Assembly: GCF_037041345.1 (NCBI RefSeq)
Contig: NZ_CP146287.1
Location: forward strand, 1,119,501-1,183,500
Length of the DNA stretch: 64,000 bases
Direction: 5' to 3'
Origin: Abiotrophia defectiva ATCC 49176
GTDB taxonomy: Bacteria; Bacillota; Bacilli; Lactobacillales; Aerococcaceae
The notes below the pieces were generated by a model. The model searched no databases and was not told the origin of the DNA. It worked only from the letters and a program-made list of their open reading frames with translations. Position 1 is the stretch's first letter; each line of letters begins with the position of its first letter. A program made the translations under genes and the position numbers. Below are positions 42,452-51,306 of the stretch, in pieces.

Positions 42452-42886
42452 TTAGCTATCTGCTTGCAAAAATGATAAGAGGTAAGGTTCTAGAATAAAA
42501 GCCACACTTACCCCAACTGCCCAGGACAAGGGATAATCGGCTAAGAAGGCAGGACCAGTTGCCGGCCCAAAGCCAAAGATCAGCAGCTTGAAATAGATGG
42601 TCACAACCGCCGCGACTATCGCACAAATCATGGCGTTCGTTGCCAAACGCAAAGGCCAGCCGCTTAATGACAGAGTTGACTTAAGTGGCTTGGTGATCAA
42701 GTCAAAAGGAAAGCCCACGCCGACCAAGACACTGATAATAATGGCTTGTGTCGTATCCACGGCCAACTGCCCCCAAGAAAACTGACTATATTTTATTAAA
42801 ATAGCGGCTGAAATGGCCGTACTAGCAAAGATGGATAAAAGTAGATTATATTGAATGACAAACTTAAAGGAAGATTGTTTTTCCAT
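42452..42886 (-). CDS. Small four-helix membrane protein, unknown function
   Basis: I do not recognise this 144-residue protein. It has about four membrane helices (residues 10-30, 42-62, 82-103, 122-140), with GVGFPFDLITKPLKS between helices 2 and 3. No catalytic or transporter motif is visible. It stands alone with its own terminator between mntR and ftsY, where other Firmicutes have nothing, so it is a lineage-specific insertion. Confidence 0.75.
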   Translation of the reverse strand: MEKQSSFKFVIQYNLLLSIFASTAISAAILIKYSQFSWGQLAVDTTQAIIISVLVGVGFPFDLITKPLKSTLSLSGWPLRLATNAMICAIVAAVVTIYFKLLIFGFGPATGPAFLADYPLSWAVGVSVAFILEPYLLSFLQADS

Positions 42887-43007
42887 AGGACCTCCTCAAA
42901 CAGATAGATTGTTAACATCTTATCCTACCCTAAAAAAATCCCACACGCAAGTAAAGTTTTCCTTAAGATTGCGATAATCCAAATAGCAGCGACTTCATCT
43001 CCATTAC

Positions 43008-43035
43008 AAAAAGAGGCCAGGCTAACCCAACCTCT
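43008..43035 (-). terminator. Terminator of ftsY
   Basis: Minus-strand arms AGAGG and CCTCT with inner GG.TTAGCC pairing, then TTTTTG, just after the ftsY stop. Confidence 0.7.
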
Positions 43036-43042
43036 CGCTATC

Positions 43043-44065
43043 TTAATTTTTTACTTCTAGAACATCCTTGACCAAGCTGTACATATAGGCTTCGGCATCA
43101 AACTTCTTCAAATCAGTCGCCTTCTCACCGAGACCAATGTACTTAACTGGAATATCTAATTCATAGCGAATGGAGAGGACCACGCCCCCTTTGGCTGTCC
43201 CGTCCAACTTAGTCAGCACCAAGCCAGTAATTTCAGTTGCTTCATTGAATTGTTTGGCCTGGATGAGCGCATTTTGCCCGGTTGTCGCGTCCAAAGCTAA
43301 TAGGACTTCTTGGACCCCATTTGGGTTCTCACGCTCAATAATCCGCTTAATCTTAGCCAATTCTTCCATGAGATTGGCCTTGGTCTGTAAACGACCGGCC
43401 GTATCGACTAAGAGATAGTCATAACCTTCAGCGTTGGCTTTCTTAACCGCATCATAGACAACCGCAGCCGGGTCACCTTGGGCCTTGCCCGTTACCACTG
43501 GAATATCCAGACGCTCGCCCCAGACATTCAGTTGCTCGACAGCACCAGCCCGGAAGGTATCGGCAGCTGCCATGAGGACCTTGTGACCTTCTTGCTTGAG
43601 CTGATAACCAATCTTACCGACCGATGTTGTTTTCCCTACCCCATTAACCCCGACAAAGAGGATAACCGTCGGACCATCTGGGTTCTCCTTAAGTGAAACC
43701 AGATTTTGGCCGCCTCGCTCATAGACTTGAACCATTTTTTCAAGGAGTACGCGCTTGACATCTTCTGGCTTGTGGACCCCTGTCCGTTCGATTTCATCAC
43801 GAATGGCATCAGTAATAGCGATAGTCATCGCAAAACCAACGTCCGCCCCGATAAAGGCTTCTTCCAAGTCCTCATAGAACTCCTCATCCACTTCACGGAA
43901 ACTTGTGAAGAGGTTGGTCATAATATCAGTGAAGTTGCGACGAGTCTTGGCTGTCCCTTGGTCGTAGGAGTCAATGACTATCTGGTCTTCTTTTTTTACT
44001 TCTTCTTCTTTGACAACGGCATCTTCCCCGGTAAAGGCACGCCGTATACGATCAAATAACCCCAT
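43043..44065 (-). CDS. ftsY: Signal recognition particle receptor FtsY
   Basis: A 340-residue SRP-receptor GTPase with a short acidic A-region (residues 10-40), N domain, and G domain motifs GVNGVGKTTSVGKIG, DTAGRLQTKANLMEEL and TKLDGTAKGGVVLS. It docks Ffh at the membrane. Order smc-HAD phosphatase-ftsY is streptococcus-like. Confidence 0.97.
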   Translation of the reverse strand: MGLFDRIRRAFTGEDAVVKEEEVKKEDQIVIDSYDQGTAKTRRNFTDIMTNLFTSFREVDEEFYEDLEEAFIGADVGFAMTIAITDAIRDEIERTGVHKPEDVKRVLLEKMVQVYERGGQNLVSLKENPDGPTVILFVGVNGVGKTTSVGKIGYQLKQEGHKVLMAAADTFRAGAVEQLNVWGERLDIPVVTGKAQGDPAAVVYDAVKKANAEGYDYLLVDTAGRLQTKANLMEELAKIKRIIERENPNGVQEVLLALDATTGQNALIQAKQFNEATEITGLVLTKLDGTAKGGVVLSIRYELDIPVKYIGLGEKATDLKKFDAEAYMYSLVKDVLEVKN

Positions 44066-44102
44066 GGGTTCACCCCTTTCTAAGTCTTAGCTGACTTTTG
44101 GT

Positions 44103-44912
44103 TTACACAATAAATTTATGAATAGCGTGAGCCACGCCATCTTCCTCATTAGTTAAGGAGACATATTGGGCAGCTTCCTTAACTTGTTCAGTCGCGTTGC
44201 CCATGGCTACGCCTAGACCAGCTAATTCAATCATAGACAGGTCGTTTTCCTGGTCGCCCATGGTCATCATTTCTTGTGGACTAATGTCTAAGAGCTCCCC
44301 TAACTTAGCTAGGGTATCACCCTTGCTGACGCCTTTTTTCATGACTTCAAGGAAGAAGGAACGCGACTTGAAGACAGCGTATTGATCCTTGAAGGCTGGG
44401 TCCAACTTAGGAATTTGGGCATCCAAATGCTCCTGAGTGGTGACAATGACGAATTTATTAAAGGCGTGATCTGGATCAAAGGTCCTATAGTCTTGGACCA
44501 CACTCGGTACATTGGTGACATTTTCCAAATAGAGGGATGGATAGCCTGCCGGATAGGCAGTCGGCTCATAGAGACGATCGGCATCAATGACATTAATTGG
44601 TAAATCCAAATCTTGTGTCACTTGATACCAAGCCAAGACATCTGATGTCCCTAGGGTATTAGAGACTAATACCTGGCCATCCTGAGCCTTTTGGACCATA
44701 CCACCGTTGAAGGTCACAATGTAATCTTCTGGGTCTACCAAGCCTAAATCAGCTAGGAAATGTTTCATGGCAAAGTAAGGTCGGCCGGTACAGAGCACTA
44801 CCTTGACCCCCTTGGATTTAGCATAGGCTAGTGCCTGGCGGTTAGCCTGGGATACTTCTTTTTGAGCATTGAGTAAGGTACCATCGAGGTCAATGGCAAT
44901 TAGCTTAATCAT
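44103..44912 (-). CDS. Cof-type HAD phosphatase
   Basis: A 269-residue HAD hydrolase: motif I AIDLDGTLL, motif II LCTGRP, Lys in KGVSKG, motif IV MGDQENDLSMIELAG. These enzymes dephosphorylate sugar phosphates or flavin nucleotides; the substrate is not predictable. It stands between smc and ftsY as in streptococci. Confidence 0.93.
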   Translation of the reverse strand: MIKLIAIDLDGTLLNAQKEVSQANRQALAYAKSKGVKVVLCTGRPYFAMKHFLADLGLVDPEDYIVTFNGGMVQKAQDGQVLVSNTLGTSDVLAWYQVTQDLDLPINVIDADRLYEPTAYPAGYPSLYLENVTNVPSVVQDYRTFDPDHAFNKFVIVTTQEHLDAQIPKLDPAFKDQYAVFKSRSFFLEVMKKGVSKGDTLAKLGELLDISPQEMMTMGDQENDLSMIELAGLGVAMGNATEQVKEAAQYVSLTNEEDGVAHAIHKFIV

Positions 44913-44950
44913 AGCCTTCCTCCTTCTATAAATGGATCTGAATCTAATAC

Positions 44951-47900
44951 TTAGTCGTAGTTGGCTTCACTCAAACGTACTGAAGCCAACTTGGAAACAC
45001 CGGATTGCTCCATGGTAACCCCATAGAGCACGTCGGCATGTTCCATAGTCCCCTTACGGTGAGTAATGACGATGAACTGCGTATTTTCGGTAAAGTTCTG
45101 CAAATATTGGCCATAACGGAAGACGTTGGCATCATCCAAGGCCGCCTCCACTTCGTCCAAGACACAGAAGGGAACAGGACGCGTCTCCAGAATGGCAAAC
45201 AAGAGCGCAATGGCAGTAAAGGCCCGCTCCCCCCCGGATAGGAGGGCTAAATGCTGCTTACGTTTGCCTGGCGGTTGGGCGATAATGTCAATCCCTGTTG
45301 TCAACAAATCACTTGGATCAGTCAATTGCAGGGCGGCTTCCCCACCGGCAAAGAGTTTCTTAAAGATTTTCTGGAATTGCTGGTTGATTTGATGGAAGGC
45401 CTCGCTGAATCGCTTGATTACTTCCGCATCCATCTCATCCATGGTTTCTTGTAATTGTCCCATAGCAGTCAGCAGATCGGTTTCTTGCTCTCGTAAATGA
45501 GTGTAACGCTCATCTAGGGCAGCATAATCGTCAATGGCTGCCAAGTTAATGGGACCCAGATTGTCAATTTGACGCTTAATGTCCTTAACTTGCTGGCTGA
45601 CTTGACTGGCATCTTCTAGCTGACTAGCTTCTGTCTTGGCTGCTTCATAGGTTAGTTGATATTCTTGGCTTAAATAATCCAAGTGAGAATCAATCAGGGA
45701 TTCATTTTTCTCAATCTGAGCCTGTGCTCGCGCTTCATCCTTATAAAGTTGTTGAAGCTGACCTTGGAGTTGGCGATCTTCTTGTTCATGAGACCGATAG
45801 GTCTCGTTGAGAACCCGCCGCGCTTCTCTTAATGCTGTCAGTTCCGCCTGTTGCTCCTGAGCCGTGGCCTCTAAGTCCGCTAATTGCTCTAGCACATCAG
45901 CCGATTGACGCTCTAATTCAGCTAAATCGGCAGTATTCTTGTCTGCCAGATTCTCATGCTGCATAAGGAAATTCTGACGTTCCTCTAATTGACTCTTAGC
46001 TGTTGCCAGGTCATGTCGCAACTGCCGCACTTCTACTTGCTTAACGGCTTCTTGAGTCCGGTAGTGGGATAGCGAGGCATCTAGAACTTGTAGTTGCTGT
46101 TGACGATCCTCTTCGCTCAAGTTCAATTGTTGTAAATCCTGACTGAGACGGGCAATAGCCGCTTGGGCTGCCACTAAGTCTTCCTGAGCTTGTGCATAGT
46201 GGGCTTCCGCATTGGCAATAGTCTGGCTAAGCTGGCTGACTTCGTCTTGGGCAATCATTTGATGTTGAGATTGATGCTTGACTTGGCTAGCCAAGTGACC
46301 TAGCCCTTCTTGGGCTTGTTGGAAGGCTAAATCTGCTTGACTCATGTTCAGTCGAGCGGCTTCCACCTGTCCCTGCAAGTCTTGAATTTGTACTTGGAAA
46401 GCTTGCCATTCAGCTTCCGCCTGAGCTCGGTCCTTGATGACTTGCGCTAGGTCGGCCTTGGCTGCTTCATACTCTTGGTTACGGGCTAACATGGAGCTAG
46501 TTTGTTGCTTCTGGCGTCCACCAGTGATGGAACCACCCGGCATGAGAACTTCTCCATCCAGGGTTACAATCTTGACCTGATGCTTAAGGGCTTTAGCTAG
46601 ACTTTGGGCCGCTTCGATACGGTCACAGACTAAGGTGGTCCCCAGCAAATTAGCCACAATTATCTGGTTCACTGAATCATACTCCACTAAATCAGAAGCT
46701 AGGCCAATAAAACCAGCAGTCTGACTAGCTGTTTGGATTTGTCCAGCCCCTAGATGGCGGGCCTTCATGCTAGCACGAGGCAGGAAGGTAGCACGCCCTG
46801 CTTGGGCTTGCTTAAGGTAGGCAATGGCCGCCCTGGCAGCCGCATCATCTGTTACGACTACATGTTGGACACTAGCACCTAGGGCCGTATCAATGGCTAC
46901 TTGGTAGTCAGCCGGCACCTTAATCAGGTCTGCCACTGTCCCTTCAATTCCCTGCAATTGCTTTTTACGCTTCATAATGGCTTTGACGCCTGCGTAATAA
47001 CCCGCATAGTCTGCTTGCAGCTGGGCCAAGGATTGGACCTTAGCATCCAACATCTGGCTTTGACGCTCAAATTGGAAGAGTTTGGCCTGCAAGGCTTCAC
47101 GTTGGCTATTGCCTTGGCGCAACTGTTCATTGAGGGTTTGGAAGGCTTGACGGGCACTAGCTTGAGTCTCACGACTGCTTTCGTAGCGTTCCTGAGCCTT
47201 CAGGTACTGACTCTCTAAGTCTCCTTGATCCGCTTGTGCTTGAGCTGCCTGAGCCTGGTAATGAGCCAGACGTGCTTGGGCTTGTTGCTTAATTTGCTCT
47301 TGGTGAGCCAACTGGTTCTTAGCACTGGCTTCAGCCTGATAGGCATCAATTAAGTCTGCACGCAGGCGCTCAGCTTGATCTTCAGACAGGCCCGCAAGAC
47401 TGGAACGCTCAGATTCCAACTTGGCCAGATGTTGCTTAATTTCTGCCATTTCCAACTGAACCTTGCCTTCTTCTTCCTTCAAGGCGGATAGGCGTTCAGT
47501 TAAGGCTTGGGCCTCTGCCTGATGTTGTTGGTAGCTCAGTTGCTTCTCATGTAAATTGGAGGTGTTGAACTGGATTTGTTGGTCCAGCATTTGTTGTTTG
47601 GCCCTAGTCTGTTCAATGACTTGAACCTGAGCTTGGTTGCGCTCTGAGGCTTGCTCAATCTGCTGGATATAATCTTCTAAGCTAGCTTGTTCTTGCTCCA
47701 GTTGGGCGGTTAAGGCCTCTAACTGGGCAGTTACTTGAGCTAATTCTTGGCTAACGGCCTGATTCTTAGCCTTGGCCGCTTGCCAGGCATCACGATATTG
47801 TTCAACCTGATAGACATAGAGGGAAATCTCTAATTGCTTGAGGGCTTCCTTCTGTTCCAAATAAAGCAAGGCCGCTTCTTGTTGTTGCTTGAGTGGCTTA

Positions 47901-48505
47901 AGTTGGAGCTCCAACTCATGAATAATGTCCCGCACCCGGCTAAGATGGTCGCTGGATTTGCTGAGTTTGCGCTCAGCTTCTTGCTTACGGAATTGGTACT
48001 TCTGGACCCCTGCCGCCTCTTCAAAAATAGAGCGACGTTCTTCCGGCTTATTGAGGAAGATGGACTCCACCTTACCTTGGGAAATCATAGCAAAGCTATT
48101 CTTACCCAAACCAGAGTCTAGAAGTAAATCGACGATGTCCTTGAGGCGGACCGCTTCATTATTAATGAAGTACTGGGATTCACCATTACGGTTGTAGGAA
48201 CGCGTAATGGAAATTTCACTAAAATCATAGTCCAAGTATCGGTCTTCGTTGTTGAGGACTAGGGTGACTTTGGCTAGGTTGACCGCCTTACGGGCTTGGG
48301 TCCCGTTAAAGATGACGTCCTCCATCTTATTGCCCCGTAAGCTCTTAGCAGATTGTTCCCCTAAGACCCAACGAATGGCTTCCGAGAGGTTAGACTTGCC
48401 CGACCCATTAGGGCCAACGACCGCCGTCATTCCACGGTCAAATTCAATGACAGTCTTATCGGCAAAAGACTTAAAACCTGTCATTTCAATACGTGCTAAA
48501 TACAA
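44951..48505 (-). CDS. smc: Chromosome segregation protein SMC
   Basis: An 1184-residue condensin subunit: N-terminal ATPase half with VVGPNGSGKSNLSEAIRWVLGEQSAKSLRG, long coiled coils (about 170-500 and 670-1010, Gln/Ala rich), a hinge (about 510-660, GIEGTVADLIKVPADYQVAIDTALGASVQHVVV) and C-terminal ABC signature LALLSGGERAFTAIALLFAIL with Walker B CVLDEVEAALDDANV. It compacts and segregates the chromosome with ScpAB. The start is TTG at 48505, 7 bases behind GGGAGG at the end of rnc. Confidence 0.98.
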   Translation of the reverse strand: MYLARIEMTGFKSFADKTVIEFDRGMTAVVGPNGSGKSNLSEAIRWVLGEQSAKSLRGNKMEDVIFNGTQARKAVNLAKVTLVLNNEDRYLDYDFSEISITRSYNRNGESQYFINNEAVRLKDIVDLLLDSGLGKNSFAMISQGKVESIFLNKPEERRSIFEEAAGVQKYQFRKQEAERKLSKSSDHLSRVRDIIHELELQLKPLKQQQEAALLYLEQKEALKQLEISLYVYQVEQYRDAWQAAKAKNQAVSQELAQVTAQLEALTAQLEQEQASLEDYIQQIEQASERNQAQVQVIEQTRAKQQMLDQQIQFNTSNLHEKQLSYQQHQAEAQALTERLSALKEEEGKVQLEMAEIKQHLAKLESERSSLAGLSEDQAERLRADLIDAYQAEASAKNQLAHQEQIKQQAQARLAHYQAQAAQAQADQGDLESQYLKAQERYESSRETQASARQAFQTLNEQLRQGNSQREALQAKLFQFERQSQMLDAKVQSLAQLQADYAGYYAGVKAIMKRKKQLQGIEGTVADLIKVPADYQVAIDTALGASVQHVVVTDDAAARAAIAYLKQAQAGRATFLPRASMKARHLGAGQIQTASQTAGFIGLASDLVEYDSVNQIIVANLLGTTLVCDRIEAAQSLAKALKHQVKIVTLDGEVLMPGGSITGGRQKQQTSSMLARNQEYEAAKADLAQVIKDRAQAEAEWQAFQVQIQDLQGQVEAARLNMSQADLAFQQAQEGLGHLASQVKHQSQHQMIAQDEVSQLSQTIANAEAHYAQAQEDLVAAQAAIARLSQDLQQLNLSEEDRQQQLQVLDASLSHYRTQEAVKQVEVRQLRHDLATAKSQLEERQNFLMQHENLADKNTADLAELERQSADVLEQLADLEATAQEQQAELTALREARRVLNETYRSHEQEDRQLQGQLQQLYKDEARAQAQIEKNESLIDSHLDYLSQEYQLTYEAAKTEASQLEDASQVSQQVKDIKRQIDNLGPINLAAIDDYAALDERYTHLREQETDLLTAMGQLQETMDEMDAEVIKRFSEAFHQINQQFQKIFKKLFAGGEAALQLTDPSDLLTTGIDIIAQPPGKRKQHLALLSGGERAFTAIALLFAILETRPVPFCVLDEVEAALDDANVFRYGQYLQNFTENTQFIVITHRKGTMEHADVLYGVTMEQSGVSKLASVRLSEANYD

Positions 48506-48508
48506 GGC

Positions 48509-49246
48509 TTAACCTCCCTTTTTAAGTGTTGAATTTGGCAACTTGAGGCTGCCGGTTTTTGGATCTACGGATGCCATACCCAACTCAGCCGCCTGCATTT
48601 CAGCTTGCTTCTTGCTGGAACCTTGGCCCGTGGCAATGAGTTGATCATTGACATAGAGCTCTACGGTAAAAATTTGGTCGTGGGCAGGACCCTGCTTATC
48701 TTTGAGGCGATAGTCAATCTGAACCGTCCCTTGCTTTTGAACTCGCTCTTGGAAGAGGGTCTTGTGGTCTTGAGTTACTCTGCCAAGCAAGAGTTGGTGT
48801 TGACTGAACATAACCCGGTTGAGATAGTCTTTGGCGACCTCTAAGCCTTGATCTTCATAGATTGCGCCGAGAACCGCTTCAAAGCAGTCAGCTAGAATGG
48901 AGTCACGCTCCCGACCACCGCTCGACTCTTCCCCCTTACCTAATTGGAGGAAGTGGTTGAACTTAAGTTGTCGGGCCAAGTAGGCCAAGCTCTTCTCTTG
49001 CACAATCTGAGCTCTCATACGAGTTAATTTGCCTTCGGGTAAGTTTGGATAGCTGTGATAGAGAAATTCACTGGATAGCAGTTCTAAAACGGCATCTCCC
49101 AAAAATTCCAAGCGCTCATAATGCGGTAAATGGCGTCTGGCTTGTTCATTTGCATAGGATGTATGGCGAAAGGCTTGTTGAATTAATTCCGGCTTATTAA
49201 AAGTCAGATTCAGCTGCTTCTCTATTACACGAATGGTCCGATTCAT
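48509..49246 (-). CDS. rnc: Ribonuclease III
   Basis: A 245-residue double-strand RNase. The catalytic signature YERLEFLGDAVLELLSSEFLY is near residue 42, the second acidic cluster is DCFEAVLGAIYEDQG, and a dsRNA-binding domain (TLFQERVQKQGTVQIDYR ... ATGQGSSKKQAEMQAAELGM) ends the protein. I chose the ATG at 49246, 9 bases after AGGAGG; an ATG two codons upstream is too close to that site. First of the rnc-smc pair. Confidence 0.96.
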   Translation of the reverse strand: MNRTIRVIEKQLNLTFNKPELIQQAFRHTSYANEQARRHLPHYERLEFLGDAVLELLSSEFLYHSYPNLPEGKLTRMRAQIVQEKSLAYLARQLKFNHFLQLGKGEESSGGRERDSILADCFEAVLGAIYEDQGLEVAKDYLNRVMFSQHQLLLGRVTQDHKTLFQERVQKQGTVQIDYRLKDKQGPAHDQIFTVELYVNDQLIATGQGSSKKQAEMQAAELGMASVDPKTGSLKLPNSTLKKGG

Positions 49247-49277
49247 AGCCATTCACCTCCTCTGTATCATCCTATCT

Positions 49278-49307
49278 ATTTTATCACGTTTGACCCCCTT
49301 TTGACAA
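49278..49307 (-). promoter_or_regulatory. Promoter of rnc-smc
   Basis: Minus strand -35 TTGTCA (49302-49307) and -10 TAAAAT (49278-49283), spacer 18. Confidence 0.5.
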
Positions 49308-49451
49308 AGGGAAGTCGCGCTATAATCTAAAACTATAAGGTCTAATAGTTATTTAACATAGGCTATTCGCTTACATTACCTTGAAAAGGTTTGAAAATAG
49401 GAGTAAACTGTTACGGTATCTTACAATTAATTATTTTGTGGAGGGATATAA

Positions 49452-51200
49452 ATGAATCATTCCGTACTGCGTAAAGCAGCGATTTTAGGCCTGGCTGCCT
49501 TTACCTTGGCAGGGACCATCAGCCCTGCAGTTAATGCACAAGTTGCTCTTGAAACAAGCGTCGACAACGACGGAACCCCTATTCAAGGTGGGACTTTGAA
49601 AATTGCGGAGGTAGCCGGCGAGCCATTTTCTGGTGCCTTCAGCTCTCTCGTGGCTGACCAATCGACTGACTTAAGCGTCGTGGGTTATATCAACACTGGG
49701 CTTTTCGAATATGACGAAAACCTTCAAATTAAGGATACTGGTTTAGCAAGTGCCAAACTAGATCCTGAGAACAAGAAAGTTACCATCACCATTCGTAAAG
49801 ACCAAAAATGGTCAGATGGCCAACCCCTTACCATTGATGACGTCATCGCGCCTTACTACATTGTCGCTCATAAGGACTACACTGGGATTCGTTACGGAGA
49901 TGATTTCAAGAATGTAGTCGGGATCGAAGACTACCACGAAGGCAAGACGGATACTATTTCAGGTCTTAAGAAAATTGACGACTATACCTTAGAAATCAGC
50001 TATCAAACTTTCTCAGCTTCTATGAAGCAAGTTGGGGGCGGGATTTCTCCATATGTAGAACCTAAACATATTTATGACAAGATTGCCGTTAAGGATATTG
50101 CCGATAGCGACCAAGTACGCGTAAATCCAGTCGGTATGGGCCCATTCCGCGTTAAATCTATCACACCAGGTGAAGCCATTGTCTTAGAAGCCAACGAATA
50201 CTACTTCAAGGGCAAACCAAAAGTTGACGGTGCTGTCATTGAGGTGGTCAACCCATCTACTGCCGTAGCTGAAATGAAGGCTGGCAACTATGACCTGGCT
50301 GAATTACCAACTGATGCTTACGACACCTTTAAAGATGCCACCAACTTCAAGACCATTGGGACAGTTGAAAACACCTATTCCTACATCGGCTTCAAGTTCG
50401 GTAGCTGGAACAAGGATAAGGAAGAAGTTGAAATGGATACCAGCAAGGTCATCCAACAAAAGGCTTTACGTCAAGCCATGGCTTACGCCTTCGATGCAGA
50501 TGCTGTCGGTCAACGCTTCTTCAGCGGCCTCCGTTTCCGCGCTAACACCTTGATTCCTTCCCTCTTCAAGAGTGTGCACGCTTCAGATCTTCCTGGCTTC
50601 ACTTATGACCCAGAAAAATCTAAACAAATCTTAGCTGATGCTGGCTTTGTGGACAAGGACGGGGATGGCTTCGTAGAGGATCCTAACGGTAAGCCATTCA
50701 CCCTCAAATTCTTAGCTCGTAGCTCAAGTGATATTGCTGAACCACTCTGGTCCTACTTCGTTGACTCTTGGAAGCAAGTAGGGATTAATGTCGAGTTGTT
50801 AGACGGTCGTCTCTATGACTTTAACTCCTATGCTGATATGCTCCGTAACGACGATCAATCCTTTGATGTCTTCGAAGGGGCTTGGGGTACCGGTGGTGAC
50901 CCAAATCCAACTGGTTTCTATAGTAAGAAAGCTCCATTTAACTACGAACGTTGGGCTGACGACAAGAACGAAGAACTGCTAGAAGCCCTCTCTTCTGACA
51001 AGGCCTTCGATGAAGCCTACCGTAAGGAAGCCTTCCACGCATGGCAAGCTTACACCAACGAAGAGCTTCCTGCTATTCCTTACCTCTACCGTTACGGTAT
51101 CCGTTCTGTCAACAACCGTGTTAAACACTATGATGTTGCGAACGGCACAAGCTTCGGGATTGAACAGTTAGAATTGACGGCTGACGAACCAATCAAATAA
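49452..51200 (+). CDS. Oligopeptide-binding protein, paralogue 1 (plus strand)
   Basis: A 582-residue solute-binding protein of family SBP_bac_5. Signal peptide to about residue 29 (AVNAQVA), no Cys at all in it, so no lipobox. Then GGTLKIAEVAG, VTITIRKDQKWSDGQPLTIDDVI, GPFRVKSITPGEAIVLEANEYYFKGKP, and DKDGDGFVEDPNGKPF, a calcium-type DxDxDG loop typical of the family. It ends LELTADEPIK. It would capture peptides for an Opp importer. It is convergent with paralogue 2 and ends in a strong terminator. Good GGAGGG ribosome binding site; no clear promoter found. Confidence 0.9.
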   Translation: MNHSVLRKAAILGLAAFTLAGTISPAVNAQVALETSVDNDGTPIQGGTLKIAEVAGEPFSGAFSSLVADQSTDLSVVGYINTGLFEYDENLQIKDTGLASAKLDPENKKVTITIRKDQKWSDGQPLTIDDVIAPYYIVAHKDYTGIRYGDDFKNVVGIEDYHEGKTDTISGLKKIDDYTLEISYQTFSASMKQVGGGISPYVEPKHIYDKIAVKDIADSDQVRVNPVGMGPFRVKSITPGEAIVLEANEYYFKGKPKVDGAVIEVVNPSTAVAEMKAGNYDLAELPTDAYDTFKDATNFKTIGTVENTYSYIGFKFGSWNKDKEEVEMDTSKVIQQKALRQAMAYAFDADAVGQRFFSGLRFRANTLIPSLFKSVHASDLPGFTYDPEKSKQILADAGFVDKDGDGFVEDPNGKPFTLKFLARSSSDIAEPLWSYFVDSWKQVGINVELLDGRLYDFNSYADMLRNDDQSFDVFEGAWGTGGDPNPTGFYSKKAPFNYERWADDKNEELLEALSSDKAFDEAYRKEAFHAWQAYTNEELPAIPYLYRYGIRSVNNRVKHYDVANGTSFGIEQLELTADEPIK

Positions 51201-51215
51201 TTTGCCTACTGCCCT

Positions 51216-51253
51216 AGGCTAGGATTATCACTCATAATCCTAGCCTATTTTTA
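51216..51253 (+). terminator. Terminator of oligopeptide-binding paralogue 1
   Basis: A perfect 13-bp stem (51216-51228 with 51234-51246, AGGCTAGGATTAT) followed by ATTTTTATG on the plus strand. Confidence 0.93.
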
Positions 51254-51259
51254 TGTAAA

Positions 51260-51295
51260 CAAAAAAGATGCAAGACTGGAAAGTCCTTGCATCTT
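51260..51295 (-). terminator. Terminator of oligopeptide-binding paralogue 2
   Basis: Minus-strand stem AAGATGCAAG/CTTGCATCTT (51265-51274 with 51286-51295), inner ACT/AGT pairing, then six Ts. Confidence 0.92.
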
Positions 51296-51306
51296 CTTTT
51301 TGTGTC

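Noticed and set aside
48249-48512. Plus-strand frames opposite smc and ftsY
   Set aside because: Shadows of the coding strand; composition is that of reversed coding sequence.
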